DNA of 64,000 nucleotides from NCBI GenBank assembly GCA_051453625.1, contig JBOZIK010000001.1, positions 142,876,825-142,940,824 on the forward strand, written 5' to 3'. The notes beneath the pieces are model-generated. The model saw only the letters and a program-made list of their open reading frames with translations, made no database searches and was not told the DNA's origin. A program made the position numbers and the translations under genes. Of this stretch, positions 36,489-47,830 are shown piece after piece. This stretch comes from Welwitschia mirabilis. Taxonomy: Eukaryota > Gnetophyta > Gnetopsida > Welwitschiales. Numbering within the stretch: the first letter of the stretch is position 1; each line of letters opens with the position of its first letter.

Positions 36489-37936
36489 TGTTATAGCGTG
36501 AATTTATGCAATATTAAAGTCTTTTAGATAAAGTAATAAATCAAATAACTTACAAAAAAACACACACTAGTATGGATGAGAGTTCACCCAAATGTCAAAA
36601 TCCAATGAAGGTAATAGGCTTGGAGTTAGAGAATTGATTTTTCAAAAGTATTTTTAGTCTTTTCTCTTATACAGACTAGAAGGAAATAAATAGGTAAATG
36701 TAATGTAAGATGAATGAAAATGAAATGCAATAAATGGAAATGAAAATGGATTCTACTTAAATCCTAGTCCTTATGCCACAAGAACTACCTTCTCTACAAC
36801 TTATATCAATTAAGAAGAGTATCCAATAGTTCTTAATCAACATAAACTATGATATCTATCCAAGTAAGATTATATAATATACAATATCAAACTAAAATGG
36901 ACCTTAACAAAGGTTGCTCTTATGATCTAAATAAATCATAGATCTGTTACTTACTATGACCAACTTGAACCATAAGGGACATTTACAGAATTAAAATGAA
37001 AATAAGAAATTGTATTAACTCAAAAGAGTATTCAAGAATATTACATTCACTTATAATCAGAAAAACAGCACCTCAATGGAAGAGACTCAGCCTAACATTA
37101 AGGAGACTCCATTCTGTAGCACTAGATGGACCTCTTACCCTTTAATTCTCCATCAAATGTATTAGGTATAAAAGATGGAGTAGAAATAAAGGAGGGAAAG
37201 GGTATTTATAGTTTTTCATTTAAGGTTTTAGAAGTAAAACCTTCAAGGTAGGAAACAAAAACCCTAACAATCCACATGGGTTTCTTGATCCTATTTACAA
37301 GGATATTCCTTCTAAACTTGTAAAAACAGTTGTTGTTCCTACTGTCATGGGCCTAAAGATAGGAAACAAAAACCTTAGTAATCCAAATAGGTTGCTTGAT
37401 GCTATTTACAAGGATATTTCTTCTAAACTTTCAAAAATAGTTATCATCCCTACTATCATGGGGATGACATGGGTGATAATGTCAAGTGCCACCTATTTTC
37501 ATGTGTCCTATGTGCTATTGTTAGTCATGCATCTTTTCTATTCATGTTAGTATCATCATCCTACATGTCCTGGGGATGATATAGGAAACAACGTCATGTG
37601 TTGTTATGTGTTCCATGTGCTACTGTCAGCCCTACAACCTCTGTCCATGTTAGCAGTGTGGTTTTTCTACCTATCATGAGGATGATAAAGGGAATGACAG
37701 TCTTCCTTTTCTCCACTCTTAGAGGTAAGTCAGTCTTTTGCATCATAGGATCCTTCTTTCAAATATGCAGTATCAGAATAGGCCTGAGAAACTACCAAAA
37801 ATGCTAAGGATTACATGTTTTACTAATCATCATATTAGATCTCCATAGTCATCAGTATTGAATAAAAACCTATGTGAATGTCTTGAAAAATCTTTTAAAA
37901 TACACCATCAAATTCCTGCAAATTGGCATTTCAACA
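36489..37936 (-). repeat. 5' LTR of G1
   Basis: On the minus strand it starts TGTTGAAATGCC (37936) and ends CTATAACA (36489), next to the primer site, giving TG...CA ends and 1448 bases. It aligns with 60494-61880 over its whole length and with the partial copy 37937-38523. It contains an internal 111-bp tandem duplication at 37249-37460. Confidence 0.8.
37249..37460. repeat. 111-bp tandem duplication inside the G1 LTR
   Basis: TAGGAAACAAAAACC begins both units (37249 and 37360); the second unit is slightly diverged. The LTR copy at 60494 has only one unit. A frame at 37347-37550 runs across it and is not a gene. Confidence 0.8.
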
Positions 37937-38523
37937 TTTCTATTAGTGATAATGGATGGATCTCCTACCCTTTGATGTTCTATCATAAGATTGTTAGATG
38001 TAAAAGAAGATAGATCATTAGATCGAGGACAAGGAGGTTATTATCATAATAAGACTTTTAAAACAAAAAATATAATAGATGTGACATAAATTCTGACTAC
38101 ATATAGGAGGTACATGACACTTTGCAAAAGTTAGATAAAGTTTGATATGTCAGCTATATTTAGATGTCATCCTATTCATCATCCTAATAATGGCAAAGAT
38201 AATGACACATCCATAGAGATCCATAATCTGATTAGTATTCTAATTAGCTTCCATATTTTCATCATCTAGTATCATTGTCCAAATGATGGCCTCTTAAGTT
38301 ATTTCTTTATCTTAAATCAGCCTCTTTTATCATTAAATTCCTCTTTAAAATGTAAATTACTGGATTTTGTCTAAAAAGATTTTGAATGTAATAAAGATTA
38401 TACATTTATATGCTTACTGTATTGACTATCTATTATTGTTTAAACTTCACTTAAATTTATTTAAATGCTATGCAAAACTACTCAAAATACCCCATCAAAT
38501 ACAAATAGTTTGGTATCGAAACA
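37937..38523 (-). repeat. Partial LTR of the G1 family joined directly to the G1 LTR
   Basis: Plus-strand words GATGGATCTCCTACCCTTTG (37960 region) and CCCCATCAAATACAAAT (38490 region) match the corresponding parts of the G1 LTR (GATGGACCTCTTACCC near 37130; CACCATCAAATTCCTGC near 37905). It ends in CA at 38522-38523. The next bases (GCCTCCTCGACTTAGCC) resemble those after the LTR at 60494-61880 (GCCTTCTACTTAGCC), which suggests both are 3' LTRs followed by internal sequence of minus-strand elements. Confidence 0.6.
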
Positions 38524-39088
38524 GAGCCTCCTCGACTTAGCCTTATCAATCCCTAATAAAGTAGTCAAATAACTAAAATTGCAAGCCAAATTAACTAATA
38601 TAGAAATCATCTATGAAAATCCAAATCAAACTTAGAAATCTAATTATGTAGGATAAAATGTTAAAAACTGATAATTTAAATTTTTTATCTTAGTAGAGCA
38701 TGTGGTTGTGCAATCAACTTATGCATCATTAAGATGATGGAGAAGATAAAAATATAAAAAATTACGCTAATAAAATAGATTACTATAAAAAAATTCATTA
38801 AAAGGTAAATATTAAAAATGCTTATAAATTTAATTAACCCCTACCCAAAATATTTAGCACATCATAAAGATAATCATAGAGTATTATAAAAATAATCATA
38901 AGATATCATGGTAAAATTTTCAATAAATTATGTCATCATTAATAATAATATCCCAAAATAAACATGTACATATTTCATTAGGAAAATAATAATAGTAATT
39001 CAAAAATATATGTATATATAAATCAAGATTTTTTAGTAAAATCCATGAATGAAGAATACATCAACAATATAATAATAGATCACTTCCC
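38524..39088 (-). other. Region between partial LTR and unidentified reading frame
   Basis: AT-rich, no frame. May be the 3' untranslated part of the element that owned the reading frame at 39089-40379. Confidence 0.35.
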
Positions 39089-40379
39089 TTATGGTGCAAT
39101 GATAAATCCATGCTCAGCATCCCTCAGTATAGGTGAAGAAGGAGGAGGGTGCTTAGGATTAGTAGGAAAATGAGTATTAAGAACTACTAGGATTGAAAGT
39201 ATTATATCATCTTGTTGCACTTGAACTGCTTTTAGGATATTCACTGTAATACTATACTCAATGCGTAATACTTACTCTCATATCTTTGTAATTTGATACT
39301 TAATGTTATGTAACTAGTGCTTTTTACTAGTCACTGTCTACTCCATAGAGGTCATTCTCTACTTCATAGTAAACATCCTTTACTAAACCACTATGAATTC
39401 TTAATCCATGATCTCTGTAACTCCCAAAACTATGTCTACTATGAGGACTTGAACTTGCTTTAGAGTGATACCCATTGCAAGTCTTAAAACCTATGGTCTC
39501 TTAGCCTTTCTTGAAATTTGAATACCCCTATCCTATAAGTAAGAAGCTAATGTCTAAAGATCTATAAGATGCTACTCACTTATAGGATCTAGTATACTAA
39601 TGTAATAAAAAATAGTAGATAGAAAGCAAAGATATTCCAAAGCCTATAAATGTCTTACCTCTATCATAGATCTGAGTCTCCTCCATATGAAAGATGGTAG
39701 ATCCATCTACTCATCCTATCTAAAAACTATCAGTATCTATAAATGAGTACCATAACATGAATGTTATGGAATAATGGGATGATATTATGGAATATCTCTC
39801 TATGTAAAATCTTATAGGTAGGTAAAAATGTATGATGAGAACTCCATGCCTATCTCTTATAGCATTTGCTGGAATTTCTAATACACTGTTATAGGCTCTG
39901 TGCTCCTCTGTACTACTAACAGAGTATATGCATGTGCTTCTTAAGCCTTCTAACTCTATAATGGTGGCTATGTTACTTAGAAGTTTGAAAACCTTATGTC
40001 CATGAATGGTGACTATAATCATATCCACCCTATGTCCACATGCATCAAGCCTCTACTCAATATGCATAGTATCATAAAAGACTCTAATATCTAATTCATA
40101 GTATACTTAATGTGCATCTACAATCCATCATAGTAATAAATTAATCATTTTCTAGTCTACCTTAAACTTAATTTTACTTATGAAATCAAAAAAGTATCTC
40201 TCTACTTGAATAGTTGTAGTCTAAATAGAGAAAGATCGAGATTAATGAGGTGGTGGATGTATTGGCTCAGCTTGCTTAATCATCAGAGGTACTAATTTCC
40301 TAGCTTCCTAGGCTGATGACTCAAGCTCAGGCTCTACCTATCTAGCACATTTAGGGTAAGGCACATTAAATAATGTCAT
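39089..40379 (-). pseudogene. Unidentified decayed reading frame of about 430 codons, first copy
   Basis: I do not recognise this protein. From an ATG at 40377-40379 one frame runs to about 39835, then a single frame change, then a second frame runs to a stop at 39089-39091. Internal interruptions are point stops. The first half has a Pro-rich segment (EPIHPPPH), then ERYFFDFISKIKFKVD, VYYELDIRVFYDTMHIE and the open stretch 39720-40028 with TIHGHKVFKLLSNI and EEHRAYNSVLEIPANAIRD. The second half is rich in Met, Thr and Glu with heptad-like spacing (RMFTMK, RMTSME, YQITKI) and ends NPKHPPPSSPI. It may be a retrotransposon ORF3 or gag-like protein: it sits 565 bases upstream of an LTR end in the same orientation. 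No enzyme motif is visible. Confidence 0.55.
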
Positions 40380-40510
40380 AATGTATGTCATGTAAGATAA
40401 AGTCAAAATCACTAAAATATGCCTTATGAAAGCCTAAAAACGATCTTTCATAAATACATTTTTATGTAAAAACCTCATGAATATGTGATTTATTGCCTAA
40501 AAAGTTTCAA

Positions 40511-40610
40511 NNNNNNNNNNNNNNNNNNNNNNNNNNNNNNNNNNNNNNNNNNNNNNNNNNNNNNNNNNNNNNNNNNNNNNNNNNNNNNNNNNNNNNNNNN
40601 NNNNNNNNNN
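40511..40610. other. Assembly gap, 100 N
   Basis: Left edge 40394-40510 matches 42092-42208 in 116 of 117 bases. Confidence 0.98.
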
Positions 40611-41681
40611 TGTAATTAATGCTTTTTACTAGACACTTTCTACTCCATAGAGGTCATTTTCTGCTTCATAGTAAACATCCTTTACTAAACCACTATGAAT
40701 TCTTAATTCATGGTCTCTGTAACCCCCAAAACTATGTCTACTATGAGGACTTGAATTTGATCTAGAGTGATACCCACTGCAAGTCTTAAAGCCTATGGTC
40801 TATTAGCCTTTCTTGGAATCTGAATACCATATCCTATAGGTAATAAGATAATGTCTAAATATGTATAATATGATACTTACTTATAGGCTCTAGTATACTA
40901 AAGTAATAAAAAATAGTAGATAGAAGGAACATATATTCCAAAGCCTGTACATGTATTACCTCTATCATAGATCTGAGTCTTCTCTATATGAAATATGGTA
41001 TATTCATCTACTCATCCTATCTAAAAACTATCAGTATCTATAAATGAGTACCACAGCATGGATGTTATGGAATAATGGGATGATATTATGGAATATCTCT
41101 CTATGTAAAATCTTATAAGTATGTCATAAATGTATGATGGGAACTCCATGCCTATCTCTTATAGCATTTGCTAGAATTTCTAATACAATGTCATAGGCTC
41201 TGTGATCCTTTGTACCACTAACAGAGTGTATGTATGTGCTTCCTAATCCTTCTAACTCTATAATGATGGCTATGTAACTTAGGAGTTTGAAAACCTTATG
41301 TCCATGAATGGTGACTATAATTATATTCACCCTATGTCCACATGCATCAAGCCTCTACTCAATATGCATAGTATCATAAAACACTCTAATATCTAATTCA
41401 TAGTATACTTAATATGCATCTACAATCCATTATAGCTATAAATTAATCATTTTCTAGTCTACCTTAGACTCAATTTTACTTATGAAATCAAAAACGTATC
41501 TCTCTACTTGGATAGTTGTAGTCTAAATAGAGAAAGACCAAGCTTGATGAGGTGGTGAATGTATTGGCTAAGTTTGCTCAATCATTAAAGGTAATAATTT
41601 CCTAGCTTCCTAGGATGATGACTCAAGCTTAGGCTCTACCTATCTAGCACATTTAGGATAAGGCACATTAAATAATGTCAT
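40611..41681 (-). pseudogene. Unidentified decayed reading frame, second copy, C-terminus cut by the gap
   Basis: Same protein as 39089-40379, read from an ATG at 41679-41681. The open stretch 41124-41330 carries TIHGHKVFKLLSYI. Where the first copy has a stop after PPPH, this copy keeps a Gln codon (CAA), showing that at least that stop arose recently by C to T. Conversely it has a stop (TAG) where the first copy has Glu. The coiled-coil half runs into the gap at 40610. Confidence 0.55.
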
Positions 41682-41991
41682 AATGTATGTCATGTGAGAT
41701 AAAGTCAAAATCACTAAAATATGCCTTATAAAAGCCTAAAAACAATCTTTCATAAATACATTTTTATGTAAAAATCTCATGAATATGTGATTTATCCCCT
41801 AAAAAAGCTCAATGTATCTCATATTACCTAAACATGCAAAGAAAATGCATGAAAAACAACAAAAAATGTAGATAGATGAAATAGGTGGACCTCATAAAAG
41901 TATAACTAAATAGAAAAAATAATTAGGTAGAAGTGTAGAGCTCATTGCATTGATCATTCTGACTATATGCATCACTAGGTTTTGGAGAGTG
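40611..41991. repeat. Probable haplotype duplicate contig of 39309-40510
   Basis: 40611-41810 runs parallel to 39309-40510 (offset about 1302) with scattered substitutions. The contigs on its two sides overlap each other directly by 117 bases, so this contig is best read as the other haplotype of the same locus. Confidence 0.85.
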
Positions 41992-42091
41992 NNNNNNNNN
42001 NNNNNNNNNNNNNNNNNNNNNNNNNNNNNNNNNNNNNNNNNNNNNNNNNNNNNNNNNNNNNNNNNNNNNNNNNNNNNNNNNNNNNNNNNNN
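41992..42091. other. Assembly gap, 100 N
   Basis: Right edge repeats 40394 and 41696. Confidence 0.98.
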
Positions 42092-42208
42092 AAGATAAAG
42101 TCAAAATCACTAAAATATGCCTTATGAAAGCCTAAAAACGATCTTTCATAAACACATTTTTATGTAAAAACCTCATGAATATGTGATTTATTGCCTAAAA
42201 AGTTTCAA

Positions 42209-44289
42209 TATATCTCATATTACCTAAACATGCAAAGAAAGTGCATGAAACACAAAAAAAAAATGTAGATAGATAAAATAGGTGGGCCCCATAAAAGTGT
42301 AACTAAACAGAAAAAATAATCTAGTAGAAGTGTAGAGCTTATCGCATTATCATTCTGACTATATGCATCACTAGGTTTTAGCTAGTGGTGTAAAGGAAAA
42401 TAAGTTCTAAAGTTAAAAAACTAATTCTATCTCATAAAGCATATAAATTCAAATCTCTCATAAAATACTTAGTAAAATACAATCCATTTATTCCACAATG
42501 AAGAGCTAGAAAATTGAACATTTTATACAAAGACCACACTATAAAAGGTTAAGAAATAATCAACAAATTAAAAATAATGAAGAAGAGAGAAACATACATC
42601 ATTTTACGAAAATCTCATGAAATCTAGTAAACAAAAGCTAAATTTGACTAGGTGAGGTATCATATATGATGATGAGGTGAAATATGAAAAATGTCTCATG
42701 AGATAATACAGAGAAAAGCCATGAGAATGATAAAAAATAAAGGAAAAAATGAACCCCATGGTTTTATCATGTTGTCGTCCTTCACATCATTTGAATGAGA
42801 ACCCTAGGATGACTCTTAGAAAAATCTCAGTCTCTTGCTTACCCTTTCATTTAGATGATAATGTAAACAATGGGATTTTTAAAACATCAAGAAAAATAAA
42901 AGCATTAGCTATAGGCTTCAATAGAATTATAAAAGCATCAGAAAGTTATCTAAAAAAAATCAAAAAGATGTAAATTAACTAAGAATCATGAGGAATACGA
43001 CTAGAAAATAAAGAGGGCTTGAAGTAAGAAAAAGGATTAGGCTATAAGAATGTACCAAGAAGAAAGAAGCGTGGATAAGGAAACTTAGAAAATGTGCTTA
43101 AACATAAAGTAATCATGTCAATATGTTGAGACTTAAAAGGATTTAAAGGAACATCATTTAAACCTAAAGTAACATCATTTATCGAAATGATCAAAAATAT
43201 TTAACTTCTATTGATGAAAAACATGAATGAAAATTAAAACACTAATAACAAAACTACTAAATGATAAAGTCCTAAAAGTAATGATGAAAAATTACAAAAA
43301 TGACTTTGAAATACCAAACCAAATAACTAAATAAATATAGAATGCAAATGAATAACTGGGAACATGAAGAAGATACTATACCTATTCTAAATCATAATTT
43401 AGTAAATCCCCTTAGTAAAAATCATAAAATTACCTAATTAATAATGCATGACATAATGTATTAAGTTCATAATATACCACTTGATAAGGTATTGATTATT
43501 ATTGTGCCAAATATCTAATGCTATAACTAATAAATGATAAGACTAGAAGTTGCTAAAAAAGGAACTCACTTGTATAGATCTACAAATACACCCAAGTTCT
43601 TAAAAGTAAAATGATCATGGAGGAGAACTACATGTACTAAGAGTCTAGTAAATAAGAAATATCTCTAATGATATACCACTAATTCCATAACCTCAAAGTT
43701 TGTATTATTTCATAATGAGGAGTGCAACCATAGTTAGAGAAGTAAGGATCAGTGAAGCATGGCCAACTAATTTCCCAATGAAATTCCCATAGCTACTAAT
43801 ATTACCAAATATCCCTTTTGGTAAAATTTACCCTCATATAGTATGACATTATGGTAATCATGTATTTAGCACTAGTATAATAGATTATGGTTATTATTCT
43901 TCTCTTTCTCTCTTCTTCTTCTTTTTGTCTTTAAAGAATAAATCCCAATTAACCACATACTCTTAAAGATCAAGGTGAAGAAACGAAATGAGAAATAAGA
44001 AAGAACACATCCAAATAACAAAATATCTCATACCATTAGAAAAGAATACAAGAATAGAAACATCTTCCTTTAAAATGAAGTTGATAGATGTAAGAATGTC
44101 TTAGGACCAGATGAATCTAATCTTATCTCTTTGAAATGACTATGTAAGGATTACTAGTTATGTTAACTTCATAAAGTAATACATAACTAAAGTAAAAATG
44201 ATTAAATGAGCTCATAACATTTACTAAAGGAATTGGCTAAAAAATAAGTAATGGTAGGAAGGAAGTCCTTCTCATTGAGGTAAAACTCT
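42209..44289. other. AT-rich sequence between the unidentified frame and G2 pol
   Basis: No domain found. The frame at 42749-42973 has no recognisable motif. If the haplotype duplicate is removed, about 2.2 kb separate the start of the unidentified frame from the end of the G2 pol, both on the minus strand. Confidence 0.4.
43897..43932 (-). other. Polypyrimidine tract (polypurine on the minus strand)
   Basis: 36 bases of T and C with one G. It lies about 360 bases after the G2 pol end in that element's direction, so it may be its polypurine tract; but no LTR of the G2 type follows, and it could be a simple repeat. Confidence 0.35.
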
Positions 44290-45330
44290 AAGAAAAGTAC
44301 TTCTATCATGTTCAAAGTTGCATTAGTAGGTATTTCATAAAGTTTTAACTTTTATTCATTAACTTTCTAAATCTTCCTAGTGTTTAGTTTCAAATCTTAA
44401 CTGAGTCATTAGAATGTACTTTTTCTATAAGATAAGGATTTAATCATTTAGAGGCTAGATTATTATGTGAAAAATGCATTCAAGTATTATATAAAAGAAT
44501 AATTTAACTAGGTTTAAAATATTTATGAATTAACATATTATGATGTTTGAACTTAGCTTGGGCTTTAGATGTGAGTTGATGATGTATGGCATGAGTATGT
44601 TTTTTATCTAAGTAATTAAGTTGGGCTAATTAGGTCTTAATATTTTCATCTAAGTTTATAAGTAAAATAAAAAAAATAATAAGACTTATAACAAACATCA
44701 ACTAATAGATTCAAACTTTGTTATACATTTGTTCATAAGTTAAAAATCCAAGAGAATTACACCAAGTAATATGCTAAGCCCAGAGAACATTATTAAGCTT
44801 AGAAGATCAAGATTTATTAGTAATAGATTCAAGTTTTTAAATCATTTTCTTAATTTCTCTATTTGTACTTTCAACTTAACCATTAAATTGAGGATGATAA
44901 GCATAAATAACTCTATATTCAATTCCTAGGGATAAGAGAAGTCTCTTAAAAATATAATTTATAAAATAAGTTTCTTAATCACTAATGATAATTCTAGAAA
45001 AACCAAAATATTAAAATATATGAGTTTTAAACAAAATTACATATAGTTTAGGAATTATTTGTAATAGTAAGAATAGTTGTAACCTATTTGATAACATAAT
45101 CAATAGTCACTAAAACATTAGTTCTCATCATGAAAACGTGATTTAATAGGGTGTATAAAGTTAATTCCCTAATAGTCAAAAGTTTCACTTTTTAGAATGC
45201 ATTTAAGAGGCATATCATAGGAGCATGTAAGACTATCACAACATTGACAAGTATCACACCTTCTAACAAAATCAAAAGAATCCTAAAAAAGAGTAGGCCA
45301 ATATAAACTAGAGTGAATAATTTTCATTGT
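44290..45330 (-). pseudogene. Integrase of G2, decayed
   Basis: From 45330 downward: MPLKCILKSETFDY and GINFIHP (family MPxxxILExExFDVWGIDFMGP; the catalytic Asp is Asn), then FGFSRIIISD with a stop after the second catalytic Asp, GIEYRVIYAYHPQFNG, VESTNREIKKMI (catalytic Glu kept), KLNNVLWA near 44790, LAQLNYLDKKHTHAI near 44610 and ILLYNT near 44500. The match to Athila/Tat integrase is strong throughout. Confidence 0.87.
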
Positions 45331-46250
45331 AGTCTTTTATTTACTAAAGTCTCCTCAACATTCTTCACGATGGAAAAGGTTAATAATGTTTAACTATTCC
45401 CATTCAAAAATAAATTTTTACAAGATTTAATATATACAACTATGATAAAGATTTGTATTATTCCATTTGTAATAATCAATCCTATGAAAAGTATTTTCTT
45501 TTATTAGGGCTTTAATGTTAAGGTGTTTTCATGGTAACAAGATAGTTTACTATGTCAACATACTAAGGAGAAGGGTGAGTAGAAGAGATAGAAAAAATTT
45601 ATTCATTAGAAAAAGAATGATTAATCAAAAGATTATCATCAGAAGAATAAAGTCTTCACAAATGATACACTATACTATTACATATTTCATCTTTATTAAT
45701 GATGGTAAAATTAAATTCTTGAATGAAAAGGATTCATCTAATGAGTCTAGCACTAGAATCATTCTTGGTCATAAGGTAATGTATAGCTGCATGTTCTATC
45801 TAAACATTAGTATGAAAGCCTACAAAATAGTGTTTAAGATTATCAAGGTAAAAGATTATGGCTAACATTTATTTTTCAATAATGATGTAATTAGATTATA
45901 TCTTTAACAAAGTTTTTCTATGATAAGATATGAATGTAAAATTTTTTTTCATATTTTTAACCAAAACCCATCCATGACAGTATTTCCAGCATCATGCATT
46001 AATTCAAAATCTTTATTCAAGTTGAATTCTATTACTATAGGTTCATAAGAGATTTATCTTTAATAGTTTTAAAAGAAAGTTGACATGATTCATTATAATC
46101 AAATTAAGGTTCTTTTTTAAGTAACTATTAAAGAAGTTTATAAATTTTAGCATAATCTAGAATGAAATAGTGATAGAAACCATAACAACTAAGGAAAGAT
46201 CTAACTTGTTTAATATTTCTTAGAGGGTTAAGGTTCTGAATGATACTTAC
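45331..46250 (-). pseudogene. RT connection and RNase H region of G2, decayed
   Basis: VSFLKDNRNVLGYHIFSK near 46280 and NIKQVRSFLSCYGFYHYF near 46170 match the VLGHKISxxG and GIRSFLGHAGFYRRFI blocks after the RT active site. The RNase H itself is hard to see below 46000. The plus-strand frame 45515-45865 is a shadow of this region. Confidence 0.7.
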
Positions 46251-46870
46251 ATTTACAAGGTCCATTCCAATTCACTTACTAAAAATGTGGTAACCTAAGA
46301 CATTTCTATTATCCTTAAGAAAGAAACTCTTCTTTCAACTCAAATATATGCCACTCTATATGCATCAATCTAAGACTTCCTCTAACCTTTCTATGATTTA
46401 TTAAATGTTTTCACCAAAGATTGGGATGTCATCCATAAAAATTTTAATTAATTACCTTATTATGTTAAAAACAATACCCATCATTACACACTAAAAATTT
46501 CTAAGGACATTACAAAGCCCAAACAACATGCATCTAAAGGCAAATGTTCTAAAAGATGAAGTAAAAGTTATTTTTTCTTGGTTCTTACTAGATATGCAAT
46601 CCTAATTGTAATCACTATACTCATCGATAAAATAGTAAAAGACATGTCCTTATATTCTATTAATAATTTGGTCTAAAAATGATAAAGGAACAGGATTTTT
46701 ATTTATAACTTCATTATGCTTTCTAAAGTTGATACACATTCTCCACTTTCCTACCTTTCTTAGTTACTACCATCAAAGGGCTAACCCACTCACTATAGAC
46801 ATGTAAAATTAATTATAGCATCCATAACTTTAATAATTTTTCTTTAATCACTTATTTAAGGGCTAGATTA
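46250..46870 (-). pseudogene. Reverse transcriptase of G2, decayed, catalytic block intact
   Basis: VYSEWVSPLMVVTKKGRK (near 46770-46795) matches the SDSxWVSPxQVVPKKGG block. NPVPLSFLDQIINRI, then FYYFIDEYSDYN, NQEKITFTSSFRTFAFRCM and LFGLCNVLRNF follow, all close to family blocks. The catalytic motif FMDD is kept at 46428-46439 (FMDDIPIFGE). Stops are scattered. Confidence 0.9.
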
Positions 46871-47379
46871 ATTCTTTATTGGGATTGCCTAACTAGTTTT
46901 TCATTATCTTCAAGGTAGGTTTTATATTGAACTATGGAAGGGGGAATGGATACTAAGTCTTTATGAGTCCAAATGCAAGAATTACCCTTAGAAGTCAAAA
47001 GTAAGGTTAAAGTTTATTCTTATTAATGGAAAAGATGCTTACTTATCAATAAATGTTTCTTCATATTGTTAAACAAAATGATGTATTTTAGTTCTTTGAT
47101 AATTATTCTAGTTTTAGGTTATGATCTTTAGTTTTTATTATTGATTTTTCAAAGTTTACAATCATTCTGACTATTATCTTAATGATAGAGGTGAATGAAC
47201 CCCCTCATCATATAGATACATAATTAATTTTAGATGTTGAACTTCTTCTTAGATTAAAAATTTTATTTCTTCATTTTCTTAATTTGAACTATCAATTCCA
47301 AGGTGTTCATAGTGGAGTTTACCAAGGTTGAAAGATTTTAAGTTTTATATTTAAATTAGATCATCATAAAAAGTAGGCT

Positions 47380-47830
47380 TATGAAGAATAATCATTTCTC
47401 TTTTAAGTGGATGATGTTGTAAAAATAATGTTGGTTTGATTTCTTCCTCTAAATTTTATTCTTCTTCCATATCTTTCTTAGTACCATTAAATACTCTAGT
47501 AGTAAATTTCATATTTTCGATGTGACATTCTATTATTTTAATTTATGTTTCTATAATGCAGCGAGTAGTTGTAAAAAATGCTCTTCCTAAAAGTAGTGGG
47601 TAACATTCATTATGTTAAAGCTCAATAATGGTCACATCAATAGGGTAAAAAGCATCTTCTATTTAAATCATCATGTCTTTAATATTTTGTAGTTATTTCT
47701 TAACTGAAGTTTTAGGTAACTCTTAGATGATATGTATAGGTTCAATTCTATTTTTTAAACTAAGTCTTTGATAAATGTGAAGAGGGACAATATTAACATT
47801 TACTCCTATATCAATCAAAACTTTCTTAAT
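47380..47830 (-). pseudogene. Protease of G2, decayed
   Basis: KKVLIDIGVNVNIVPLHIYQ is the active-site block; the catalytic Asp is kept but Ala after the Gly is Val (DIGV at 47801-47812). IEDAFYPIDV and YPLLLGRAFF follow in the family order. Confidence 0.85.

Larger units (their letters stand above)
32429..37936 (-). mobile_element. Athila/Tat-like Ty3/gypsy copy G1 (5' LTR, primer site, gag, protease, RT start)
   Basis: Read on the minus strand from 37936: LTR (36489-37936), primer binding site (36469-36485), gag from an ATG at 35928, zinc knuckle, protease, and the first part of RT, which stops at the junction at 32428. RNase H and integrase are missing. A sized gap of 671 N interrupts the RT. 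All frames are broken. Confidence 0.85.

Noticed and set aside
37347-37550. Open stretch of 67 codons on the plus strand
   Set aside because: Lies inside the G1 LTR and crosses the 111-bp tandem duplication; opposite to the element direction.
38509-38528. TTTGGTATC...AGAGCC looks like a plus-strand initiator Met tRNA primer site after an LTR
   Set aside because: The LTR family runs on the minus strand, with a clear tRNA-Asp type site at 36469-36485. The text is the reversed start of the LTR (TGTTTCGATACCAAA), and the match to the Met site needs an insertion.
39309-41810. Real tandem gene duplication of the unidentified frame
   Set aside because: The outer contigs overlap by 117 bases with one mismatch, so a haplotype duplicate explains the second copy better.
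43897-43932. Polypyrimidine tract as proven PPT of G2
   Set aside because: The sequence to its left does not match the start of the G2-type LTR, so I list it only as a candidate or simple repeat.
45515-45865. Open stretch of 116 codons on the plus strand
   Set aside because: Antisense to the RNase H/integrase region of G2; composition is that of a shadow frame (Lys/Ile/Arg-rich) and no domain fits.
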